Assembly (NCBI GenBank): GCA_964035545.1
Contig: OZ037772.1
Location: forward strand, 3,879,538-3,943,537
DNA from: Bugula neritina
Taxonomy: Eukaryota > Bryozoa > Gymnolaemata > Cheilostomatida > Bugulidae
Direction of reading: 5' to 3'
DNA: 64,000 nt
The position numbers were made by a program, and so were the translations under genes. Positions 45,690 through 57,600 of this stretch are shown in pieces (the stretch's first letter is position 1; each line of letters starts with the position of its first letter). The notes beneath the pieces were generated by a model. That model had not been told where the DNA came from and did no database searches. It was given only the letters and a program-made list of their open reading frames with translations.

Positions 45690-45690
<1 letters not shown>
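39442..45690. other. AT-rich, simple-sequence-rich non-coding stretch
   Basis: No supported gene. Blocks of degenerate hexanucleotide repeats of the TATGAC/TATGAG type lie at about 39995-40240 and in inverted sense (CATACTCATAGTGATACT) at about 43965-44040. Trinucleotide-like ATA/ATT/TAG runs fill 40255-40500 and 43320-43920. Weak exon-like pieces at 41215-41440 contain stops. Confidence 0.45.
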
Positions 45691-46049
<359 letters not shown>

Positions 46050-46091
46050 TTGGTACTAATACAATTTTGGATATAAAAATAAATTTAGATC

Positions 46092-46345
46092 TTCATATTA
46101 TTGACTACAGCAGACACATCTGGAATTTAAAAGACAACAAAACGAAATTCAGCTTAAAATGGAATATTTTCAAGATTTGCAAATCATACTCAAACCTAAC
46201 CAATAGATGTAATTTATGCAACTATGAGAAGTATATAATTTTAAAACAACCGGAATTATCTTTCCTCAACAAACGAAAAGAGCTTTCCACCACGTGTAGA
46301 CATAAACGCAAATTTTTACTTGCGCACTTAACAGACGCTAGTTAA
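46092..46345 (+). pseudogene. Penelope-like retroelement endonuclease fragment
   Basis: The + frame encodes DYSRHIWNLKDNKTKFSLKW, then CNLCNYEKYIILKQPELSFL and NKRKELSTTCRHKRKF, ending at TAA 46343. The order SRHIW.LK, the CNLC.YEKY motif and the LNKR.EL...CRH motif match the C-terminal GIY-YIG endonuclease part of Penelope-like elements (family knowledge, not searched). Reverse transcriptase and the catalytic GIY-YIG part are missing, so this is a 5'-truncated copy. The upstream residues are encoded by an inverted-repeat arm and are not part of the original protein. Confidence 0.65.
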
Positions 46346-46414
46346 AACATTCCAGCGTAGTAATACACTAACAATACTAATTTCAAAACAAAATCACTCA
46401 AGCGTACACACAAC

Positions 46415-46459
46415 GACCTGATGATCGTAGCTCGCACTACGTGAAACAATATTGTAGTC
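46415..46459 (+). ncRNA. Hammerhead ribozyme motif in Penelope-like tail
   Basis: Core pieces in order: GAC (46415-46417), CTGATGA (46418-46424), stem II CGTAG/CTACG (46426-46430 with 46437-46441, loop CTCGCA), GAAA (46443-46446), short stem III AC/GT within ACAATATTGT, then A at 46456 as the cleavage-site base and GTC (46457-46459) pairing with GAC. All conserved core bases are present. One U-U mismatch closes stem II. Hammerheads in Penelope-like terminal repeats are established. Stem I is short, so activity may need more flanking sequence or a dimer. Confidence 0.65.
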
Positions 46460-46570
46460 AATAATATGAAGATCTAAATTTATTTTTATATCCAAAATTG
46501 TATTAGTACCAAATATAAATACTCTATGTTTCGAAATATTGAGTTCTTTTGATTCATTTTTAATTATAGA

Positions 46571-46777
<207 letters not shown>

Positions 46778-46973
46778 CTATGTAATTGATTAACAATACA
46801 TTTCTCTTGTTAAATGATCAACTTGTTCGGTTCTTCACATAACCTAACAGTGAACATGCAATAACTACCAGCACACAATAACAGCCAACTTAGTAGTGTA
46901 CAAAACTACAACACCACATACATAGTGAGTGGCAGACTGTTGATAGTTTATAATGCTAAATTGAGAAAACATT

Positions 46974-47688
46974 ACACTGTAGTGTTACACTGTAGTGTTA
47001 CACTGTAGTGTTACACTGTAGTGTTACACTGTAGTGATATACTGTAGTGTTATACTGTAGTGTTACACTGTAGTGTTATACTGTAGTGTTAGCCTAGGGC
47101 CACACGGCGCGTATTTTCGCATGCGAAAATTGAAATCACAAGTAGCAAAGGTGTCCACTGTAGCGTCAGTGATGCGTGATAAATAAAGCTTTCATTTTTA
47201 AATCGCACTCGCTTTCAATAAAACGCAATTTACTGGAATGTAGCACTAAATAAAGAAATTGGGCTCGCTGAATAACTATCAGCCAATTAGGTGACGACGA
47301 CAGAGACGATTCGCACTTGCGTTGAAAATGCAAAGCGACAAGTGCGAAGGTTTTCTCAACGCGCACAGTGGACACCTTTGCTACTTGTGATTTCAATTTT
47401 CGCATGCGAAAATACGCACAGTGTGGCCCTAGGCTCATACTGTAGTGTTACACTTTAGTGTTATACTGTAGTGTTATACTGTGTTGGTATACTGTGTTGT
47501 TATACTGTAGTGTTATACTGTAGTGTTATACTGCAGTGTTCTACTGTAGTGTTATACTGTAGTGTTATACTGTAGTGTTATACTGTAGTGTTATACTGTG
47601 TTGGTATACTGTAGTGTTATACTGTGTTGGTATACTGTAGTGTTATACTGTAGTGTTATACTGTAGTGTTCTACTGTAGTGTTCTACA
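46974..47688. repeat. 13-bp minisatellite split by a MITE
   Basis: The unit is close to TACACTGTAGTGT / TATACTGTAGTGT. About nine copies lie left of the MITE at 47092 and about twenty right of it. The units keep the same orientation on both sides. Confidence 0.92.
47092..47434. mobile_element. 343-bp MITE with 69-bp terminal inverted repeats
   Basis: The left TIR 47092-47160 begins GCCTAGGGCCACAC. The right TIR 47366-47434 is its reverse complement with two mismatches. The flanks are TTA (47089-47091) and TCA (47435-47437). Given the repeat unit (GTGTTATACTG) the original site was TTA, so a 3-bp TTA duplication with one later change is likely, as in Harbinger-type insertions. There is no transposase ORF. 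Confidence 0.88.
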
Positions 47689-48176
47689 ATCTCCTTTTAG
47701 ATTACAAGAAGAATCTTCCTTATTGTGTACATCAGAAAAGTACTGAGACTGATTAGAATGCAAGGGATTCATGCTCCATCACCTTCTGCTACTGGTGAGT
47801 CAGTCATTATAGAATGTTCTAGATCAGACCTAAGCCTATGCTCAACTACAGTAACTTAAAATATGCCCACAAACTACCGCACAGAGTGTACTAGGTGTTA
47901 TCATATGAAGTGGATTATCACACATATTGCTAAGGGAAGTTTTGTAATAGCATGGAAAACTGGGCGAAATGCTTGGAGTTTATGAAGTCAAAATGTGGAA
48001 CGAATAATGCAAAAAGTTTCTGCACATGCCAGTCATCCAAAAGGTCGATCTCTATCAAGGTCAAATAGCTGATAACATGGCAGGAAAACTAGTTGATTAT
48101 TACATAAAGTAAATATCCAGTGAACTGTTACTGCTTGCTGTACAATACTGTCTCATGCTTTCTATCAAACAGTACA

Positions 48177-48391
48177 TTAGCACTGCTACAAGTCATAGCA
48201 AGGCTAGTAGTAAGAATATTATTTTAGCAGCTGGTCCAGAAGCAGAGAGGTTAAAAGATATTCTAGAGAAAAGTTGCCCATTGGAGAACAAAGGAGATGA
48301 TTCTAAAGACATGCTTCCTGATTACTGTGACTTTGGTACAGCAGAGTATAGGGCAAGGTGGGCACAACTTCTCAATATCAGATATAAATAG
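48177..48391 (+). CDS. Candidate last exon of an unknown gene
   Basis: After a TATCAAACAG acceptor the frame runs YISTATSHSKASSKNIILAA, then GPEAERLKDILEKSCP and DYCDFGTAEYRARWAQLL, to TAG. The charged, low-repeat composition looks protein-like among AT-rich DNA. I do not recognise it. A possible exon at 47702-47801 ends at a GTGAGT donor but could not be linked. Confidence 0.3.
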
Positions 48392-49529
48392 GTTAACTGG
48401 AGGATCTTCACTGATTAATGTTAAACTATGAAATAACGTGACTAATATAACTATTGTGTGTAATATAGTGTATTGTACATTGTGTTATTGTTTATTGTGT
48501 TATTGTATTGTAATAAGTTGCAATACATTGCAATGCATTGTGTTACCATGTATTGTATTATATTGTATTGTATTATATATTGCATTATATTGTAATGCAT
48601 TGTGTTACATTGTATTGTATTGTACCATAATGTAATTGTAGTGCATTTTAATTCATTATAGTACACTGTCATCTAATGAATAGTATTGCATAAACACGTC
48701 AATATTACTTCAATGAACAATAAGTATATTTATAAATTGTGGTGTTAATGTATTTTCTTACATTTTCTGTGTTATATTGCAATGTATCTTACTGTACTGT
48801 ATTATGAGGTATATTGTGTTTTGAGTAATTGTAATGAGATTGTATTGCATTCAAATGTAAAATAATTATTGCATTGTATTTATCAACAAACTTGCTTAAT
48901 TTATTAAATATAAATTACGTAAACAATATCTTCCTTATAGTCTACGAAATGATGTCATAATATTATATACTGTGAATAATTATATTATATACTGTGAGTT
49001 ATTATATTATATACTATGAGTTATTATATTAGGTTCCTAGTTAAGCTTCCAGGCTACGTTACATCCAGAGCCTTTGCAGACACGCTGCCTACAGCTCAGA
49101 CACATGCAGACACTTGGCAATAGCTGCCAGTGAACTGATTCACTAGTGAAATAATATTGATAGTGTCATCCATGTGTCATGTTAGATTATTGGTATAATG
49201 AAGTTACATCAGTGATGATTAAATTTACTAGTCAGCCTAGTTCACAATAATGCCTTTGCTGTCTATTTCTCTACATTCTTTACATTGCACAACATTGCTT
49301 GTCTATTTCTTTAAACCTCTACATTATAGCCTACGGCATTCATAGTCTGTTGCATTAGATATGAAGTCATAGAATATAAAAGAACCACGTTCTCATGAGT
49401 CTCACACAAGTTCTGATTGGTTCTTGTGAATCTCACACAACCACTGATTGGTCTCGCTACCTGTCTAATTACAAATATTGACAGAAGAAGACTTTAACTA
49501 ACTGAAACTCTATCTCTATATTGATAATC

Positions 49530-51660
49530 TGCTTTAGTAAAAAGTGAGTACCTGAGGTGGAGAGAGCCAGTTCTCAGGAAGCTGATTATAGAGAGGGCTG
49601 AGGGAGCTGATTTTGTGCCAGTCTTGGAGACAGAGCAGGTTTTGGCCGGGACGGCTTTGAGAGTAACAATCAACGTGACAGCGGAGTTTGAAAGTCATCA
49701 ACTTGAAGTGAGTGTGGATGCTTACCCACGTCTGCTGATTGTAAACGAGTGTAGAGTTTTATTTACTGGGAGGTGGTTTGTTTTACCCCCTCATAAGTGC
49801 AGAGGGGTGACTTTTCAGTCTCATTGAAACAGTTGACTTAGTTTATACAAAGCACTCTCAATGCACTTTTCTAGAATATTATATGTGGGACAAATATCTC
49901 TTTTGGGAAAAGTTTCTTGCTAAGTAGAAATTTTCTAGTAAGAGACAAATACGCTACAAAGTTATATAAAACATGTGTTATTGGAGGTGAAAAAGGTTTT
50001 ATTTTTTCTTTTTATCGTTATTTATTTACTGATTTTAGATATTTATTTTGAAAAGTTTTTGTCAACCACTGGGATTTTCTGTCCAATGCCATGCTAACAT
50101 GTTTATCTGATTGACAGGTGGGCGTGGCTTGGGTAGATGTGGGCGGAGTTGAACACAGGTTCCGGTGCGATACGGAAGGAAACAGATATGCTGTGAATGA
50201 CGAAGAGTATTTAACTTTCAACCAGATGGAGTACGTGAATCAGGATAACCAACTTGGTGTATGCTAACATCAGGTATAATAATACTAGTAATACACATAA
50301 CAATACTAGTAACACACATGATAATACTAGTAATACACATGATAATACTAGTAACACACATGATAATACTAGTAATACACATGATAGGGCTAATAATAAA
50401 TATTATGTCCAAAGCTTGAGGAGAAATCTGTGAACAAGTCAACAGTAGACATTGTGACATCCTTGGCAATTAAAATAACAAACTTCTTTATACCAACACT
50501 AGCTTGTCCTATTCTACTTTGAATACCCATATTATGAGTATCTGACGTATGTTTTACTAGGAAACAGAGGACTGTGTGGTGGTCTATGGAATAGAATACA
50601 TCTGTCTGAGAGTCCCAAACACTGATGCGGGCGGTGAGGTTGAGCAGTGTTACAAAGTCTGTACCTCTGAGGCTCGATGTCAAGGGATTCCAGGGTCCAC
50701 CTGCCACCTTAGTGAGTTGTCTTCTCACAGCATACAGTTTATTAGTGTGTGTGTGTAGCAAAAGGAATATTCATTGAAGTATGCTTATCAACTACTTAGT
50801 ATGCTGAAACAAATGTGGGTTTTTAGTGTATAAGTGCTTTCTGACTCTCATCAGTTTGTGTAATACAAGAACCCAGTAGAATCACTAAATTGGTATAACA
50901 TAGAGATATGTTCATCAGAAATGTACATGATGTAGCAGTGCAGCCCAATGAAGTCATTCGGAAAGTTAAATGATGTTCTTTTAGACATTGCTCTGTAGAA
51001 CTCAGAGTGAGCATGTGACATCCAGGTTCCGAGTGTATTACCATCAGTGGTGGAGACGAAGGAGGTTGTTGGTGTACAGGGGGTACTCACTACTACAACC
51101 AAGCTTGTGTACCTGACATGATTAGTAAGTGTGTTGTATCTACAGACAAGCAGAGTGACAGATGAACTGACTGACTGACTGACTGACTGACTGACTGATT
51201 GACTGACTGACTGGCTGACTGGCTGATTGACTGACAAACTGACAGACTGACTGACTGACTTACTGACTGTCTGACTGACTGACTGACTGACTGCCTGACT
51301 GACTGACTGACTGACTGACTGACTGACTGACTGACTGACTGACTGACTGACTGACTGACTGACTGACTGGACAGACAGGCAGGTAAACAGATAGGTATAT
51401 ATCGATCACATTATATAGCGAAGCTACCAACTGAGACCCAGACTGTGTTTTGATTTAGCATATACTGGTATATGATATCTTTCTACAATGTGTTTACAGT
51501 TTACTCTACAAAGTATTGTTCCATCGGATGGACTCACTCTACTCATGTGTAAGACTCATCAGGAATGTCTACCCAATCAGATCTGTGTTAACGAGGTGTA
51601 CACACTGACGTGTAAAAGTGACTCTGAGTGTGCATCTAACCAAGTTAGATACTGCGTACA
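49530..51660 (+). CDS. Cys-rich N-terminal exons, probably of the collagen gene
   Basis: Exon-like blocks: about 49530-49707 (ends LE before GTGAGT), 50118-50256 ([20 protein letters not shown]), 50561-50711 ([20 protein letters not shown] before GTGAGT), 51026-51124 ([20 protein letters not shown] before GTAAGT) and 51500 to about 51655 ([20 protein letters not shown]). Blocks 1 to 2 and 3 to 4 agree in phase; 2 to 3 and 4 to 5 do not. Disulfide-rich extracellular modules are likely. No signal peptide or start exon was found. Confidence 0.5.
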
Positions 51661-54600
51661 TGTCTCTATCCTAGCAGCTAATTGCACGACCATATATGGA
51701 AGTATGCAATTGTATGTCCAAATATGGGAGTATTTATCTCTGTGGCCATATATGGTAGCGAATATCCTTGTGCATGTACATATTTGGCAATATGTATATC
51801 CGTGACCATATATGGTATGAACATATTTTATGACAAACTGTTTCTATGATGCATGTAGCTGTATGCGTTTTTATGACCATATTATATAACAGCAATGTGA
51901 ATAACAGTTGATGAATGTATGCATTTCTATGACCTTATAGCTGTATATTTCTTGATGACTGTATTTAGTAGTAAACTATCTCTTTGTTCATGATATAATA
52001 TCTATTAGGCAGATTTTCTATTACACATCAGGTCTACTCTGACAGTAGCCTGTATACATATAGATATCATTTACTGACTGAATGTTTTTCCTAACATCGC
52101 CCATAGCTTTTTTCGTGGCTCGAACCTATTATTTCGTGTTTACTAGGCAAAACCTTGAACCCCTAGACCATGTTTGTTGTATATTATATATTTATATGGG
52201 TGTCAGTGTGAAGTTCCGGTTTGTAGGAGAACCTGGTTTAATTGGACCACAGGGACCCAGCGGACGAGATGGAGAAGATGGAGCTCCTGGTTTACAGGTA
52301 TTTCACAAACTATTCTGAAACTCATACTTTTTTTGTTCATTGTTTATGTATTCTCCACCATGTTTTTACTAGAAGTAAACTTTAATTCAGTAATGAGTTT
52401 AAAATAAATTATTGTTTCACATTGTACAGTTTATTATTGCCTGAATCTTGTAATAAGAATATTGACAATATTAGAGCAGCAATGTGATTGGCTTAACAAT
52501 ACCAGAGCAGGGATTTGATTGGCTTAACAATATCAGTGCAGCGATGTGATTAGCTTTACAATATCAGAGCAGGGATGTGATTGGCTACTCTGTTCTGTTC
52601 TGCAGGGCTTCAGAGGAGACGAGGGGAAACGGGATTGCCCTGTGCTGTAGGAGATGCTGGAAAACCCGGACCTCAATGTCCAATGGGAGAGAGCCGGTCG
52701 ACTGGGCTCAAGAGATTCCTCGGACCAGTCGGTGGTCCTGGTAATCCTGACCTGCAAGAACCGAGGTTGGTGAATAGTATCTTTGTGGGGCTCACTGCTT
52801 GTGTGGGAGTTGTCTCCTCTGAAATATTTATAAGTGTAGCTTCCTTGCCTTGTGTTATCAGTTAGCCACGCCTAGGTGTTTCACAGTTTATTACAGGGTT
52901 GGGGTAATTGTAATTTGTAATTGTAATTGGTTGTATTTAATTACATTTTTCCAAGTAATTGAATGTAATTTGTGATTGATGTATAAAAATGTAATTGTAA
53001 TTGTAATTAATCACTTATCTAATGTAATTGATTTTAACAATTACTTTACAATTACATCTCAATTACTTCAACCTTTTAAATCTTATGAAATTCATTCTTT
53101 TTTAACATGCCTACTGTTAAATAACAAGTTCAGATTAAGTCAATGTAGTATAGTATCAGTGTTGAGAACAAAGGAGGTTCACCACTGTCAAAATTGCCCC
53201 TGCTAGTTGGACTCTAGAAGTGAAATTGCATAACTTCTATTTGTCCTTTGTGAGAACAAAAGTAATTGTAATTGTAATTAATTGCTTTACAATGTAATTT
53301 TGTAATGTAATAAATTACATTTATTTCAACTGTAATTATAATTGTAATTGACAAATTCTCATGTAATTGTAATTAATTACATTCACATGTAATTGACCCC
53401 AACAACCCTGGTTTCTTATGGAGCTCATACTTTTATTGTTCAAGGTCTAGATGTATTCTCCACCATGTTTTTACTAGAAGTGAACTTTATTTCAGTAATG
53501 AGTTTAAAATAAATTGTTGTTTGGCATTGTACAGTTTATTATTGCCTGAATATTGTAATAAGAATATTGACTGGCTTGACAGTATCAGAGTAGTGATGTG
53601 ATTGGCTACTCTGTTCTGTTCTGCAGGGCCATGCCTACTTGTATTACGTGTTAATCTTGTTTTGCAGTGAACAGAAAGGGATAATGGGTCCCAAAAGACA
53701 CCCGGGATCTTACAGAACTGATGGTGAGGAAGGGTTCACCCGATGTTGATGGCCTGCCTGGTATATCCGGCAATCCTGGAGATGCAGGAGAAAGGAGACC
53801 ACTTTGTTTTGCAGGAGATACCGGAGTTCTTGGAGAACCAGGTAATGCTTATGCTCAATTGAGTTCAATCTGTCAAGTTATGTTGGGATCTTTTTCGTTT
53901 TTGTTATTTTATGTTTGTTACGTGGAAAAAGGAAAAAAACTCTGTCTCGGAGCATTTTTGTCTTTTCAGAGGGCTTTGGATTATTTGATTATGGTCTACA
54001 CAGGGGTGTAGAGAGACTAAACTACACAGTGGTGTAGACAGACTAAACTACACAGTGGTGTAGACAGACTAAACCTACTACCCTGCATCATGCTGTCATG
54101 ACATCTCTATTCTCTCTTATAATTTGACTTTTATTTAGCGAGCAGATTTCTAGTGGGCTATTCTATAGTGGCCAGTCACACTGTTTATTATAGCAACAGA
54201 GAAATCAAGTTGAAAACTAGTGATGCTATCGCTGGGTGCTTACAGGTAAAGACGGAGTACCTGGACCTGTTGAGATAGGATATCAGGGCAAACAAGGAGA
54301 TCAAGGTCCTGCAGGTAAGAATGAGGAGTTACTCACCTTTGTTTGTGTATTTCTATTCTTTTTAGGTATTCTATAATATGCTGGGGTTTCCCTCAAAGCT
54401 ATGCTATATGCTGGAATTCCCCTCACACTTATGCTATATGCTGGGGTTCTCCTCACAGCTAGTCTGCACTAAGGCAGGGTGTAGGCTAAGTAATCATATT
54501 GAATCCCAGCAGTGCTTGTTACTTCAACTGACAGGATTACTATGTATGATAGTTACTCTGACTGCATTCTATGGATCATTTTTACCATACTGTTTGCCAC

Positions 54601-57600
54601 ATGATGCATTGTCTGAGTAAAAACAAGGAAACAAAGAAATATACCAGAAATGTTGAGAAATTTTGTGTTCCAGAATTAATAAATGACCACTTGTAATGCA
54701 TACTGGTGCTGCTTGGTTCATAGGACCTGTCGGACAAGCCGGAGAACCCGGTCTACATGGCAGAAATGAAAGACAGGAGAAACTGGACCAGCTGGTATGC
54801 CTGGTCCAACTGGCTCAAGGGGAGTGACTGGAGAACCCGGATCTGATGGAAGGTATTTTTGTGCTTTACTCTATTCAGCTTCTTAGAACTTTTTATCCAA
54901 TTGGGTTTTTGAAATTTGCCGCAATTTTCTCTGGGACGGTTTACCTGGAGTACCGGGTGCTGATGGTAGACCTGGGGAGCAGGGTGATCAAGGACCTCCT
55001 GACCCCATTGGTCCAGTGGGAATCCCCGGTAACCAGGGACCTGAAGGTGCTCAAGGAGACAAGGGTGATAAGGCAGGAACATTCTTTATTCAGTTTTCTA
55101 TTTATTTCAGGTCTCTGGTTTTCTACTAGTCAATCCTGTAGTTGTTTATTTGTTTTAGGTTATTTATGTTAATACTAGAGTTGCTTCAGTGACACCACAT
55201 CATGTAATATATTACATAACAGTGCAGTATAATACACCATAATATAATATGTTATACAATACAATATTGTTACAGAAAATATAATTCACTAATATCTCAC
55301 AGCTAAGGTGTGTCTCCTAAATATATTCATTACTATAGGGGCCAGCTGGGCCACAGGGTGCTTCTGGACCAACTGGATTGTCTGGACCAGCAGGTTCACG
55401 TGGGCCAACTGGTCCTCAGGAATCCCAGGGAGCTAAGGGAATTCCCGGCGAACAAGGACCTAAAGGTATAAATTAAGTTAAACCAATCTTTGTCCTTAGT
55501 TATTGGCCATCAACAGAATCTTGACTCTAAGAGTTATCCTACTTGGTAAGAAGGTAAGGCAATTCCTAACTCATGATAATATGAATATCATCTGCTGTTG
55601 TAAGAGCCACTGGTTTCCAGGGACCTCAGGGATTCCCCGGAGCTACCGTTATTGATGATGCAAGGGGAGATGTTGGACCAGTGGGTATTGCTGGACCACC
55701 TGGGCTACGGGGTGCTGATGGCAAACAAGGAATTACTGGTTCTCCTGGTGCTATGGGTGCTACGGGACCACCTGGACCTGATGGTGCTAAGGTAAACACT
55801 TACACTGCTAACAGGTTATTGTTATTCATCTTGGTAGTTTAGTGATAATAAACCAATAGTCTGTATTTCTAGGGTGAACAAGGGAGAGATGGGGAAATGG
55901 GTAGTCCTGGCAGACCTGGACCTCCTGGACTTCCTGGTGAAGCTCCAGTATTTGGTTAGTTATTAACAAAACCAAGTTATTGTTCATTACTTGTATCTTT
56001 TTCATTCTCTTTCAACTGTGTATTGGTAATATTTTGGGAATTTCATCCATAGCTTTTGATTGAAGCTTTTATTTTATTCTACCATGGGTTATGTTAGGTG
56101 CGCCCCCTATGATGATGAGTGCAATGATGTCCAACGGTAAAGGTGTACAAGCAGATGATGCAGGCGCCAACAATGAGCTCTATAATATGTACCTCAGTGA
56201 GTAATGGCCATGATGTGCTTTGATGTTGCCTGCTTTGTAGTGGAAAGGCCTTTTTGAATGCTGTTTTGGAACTCAAATGACAGACTCGTTTCAAATTGTT
56301 TATGTTTTTGCAGACAAACAATTTTATAATTAACTGCTAGAAACTATTGTAATAAAAATAGAGACAGCTGTTGTAATGTATTTCTCCTCCTAGCATTGAT
56401 GATTGACATTCTTGTTTAATGAGTCACCTATTTAGTTCGCTTCTTCAGTCAAATGTTTCTACATTCTGATATATTATATAATGTTGGTTTTATTGCTGTT
56501 AGCTTACATCACTACTTCCACCTTATTTCTCTAGAAATGTAAGTAAGGGACGGGTCCAAAGACAGCCCTGTTATAGAGACTGTAGAGAACTCTTCACTGA
56601 AAACCCAGAGTTTAAGAGTGGAACTTATTGGGTGAGAGAAGATGCTGATATGTTTCTATTTTCTCTGCTCAGAGGAAATCTGTATCCAAGTCTGATGACT
56701 GAAATTCTGTGAACATGTTTTATATTTTACAATTACTACTCCTGAGGTGTCAATATCATGTCATGTGAAGTTTCTACAGATATTTAATGTTTAAGAATAA
56801 GAGTTTTCCCATGAGTTGCCTGTATTATATAATTCTGTATATTTAACAGCTGAACAGGTTTTAGAAGTTTTATGTGATGTTTGTATTGTGTTAGTGTGAA
56901 ATGGAGAAGTTGTATTCTCTATTGTTTGTTGTCAGGTGGATACAGATGGTGGCTCCATAGCTAATGCTATCCAGGCTTACCGTCGCAAGGAAATGAAGAG
57001 CACTTGTATCAATGTCAAGACCTCTGAGTTCGCCACCAAATCGTACGTCACCCAGCAGCTAGATAATCAGCCATTTGTTGCTTTAAACACATGGGAACAG
57101 CACTCGTAAGTGTTTATCTTGTATCAACCATGACTTTCTCAGTATTATTTTAGAATATCCAAAAGTTTTCTTGTTGAGAATTGTCGCTATAGTAACATAT
57201 TGGTTTCCTGTATGGATGTTGATAAGTGTTGCTATAGTAACATGTTGGTTTCCTGTATGGATTGTAGTTTGAGTATCTGGCAGAGTTTTCCTAACTCAAC
57301 TTTCTTCAAATTCACTCTGAGAGAGCAAACCCAGACTGACAGGCAATAGTCACTGCCAACAGTTTATCAAATAGTCACTAGTTGCTAGTCACCAGATACT
57401 AGTCCTCTACTATGTTGCTAGTCACTTGATAATCTGAACAATCACAGGCCTTTTTAAAGCTGAGCAAGTTGTTGGTATGACTATTCCATTTGCTGATTGT
57501 AGATGTATAAACTCAGTGGCAGTAGAAGACACATATGGTAGGAAGAATAAGTCAGTCATTTTATATACAGCTGGTGATAAAGAATACACAGCAACAGATA

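Noticed and set aside
47166-47438. 90-codon minus ORF inside the MITE
   Set aside because: Overlaps both TIR and interior of a non-coding MITE; no family resemblance.
50851-51237. Minus-strand ORF with repeated Ser-Val-Gln
   Set aside because: Generated by the GACT tetranucleotide repeat.
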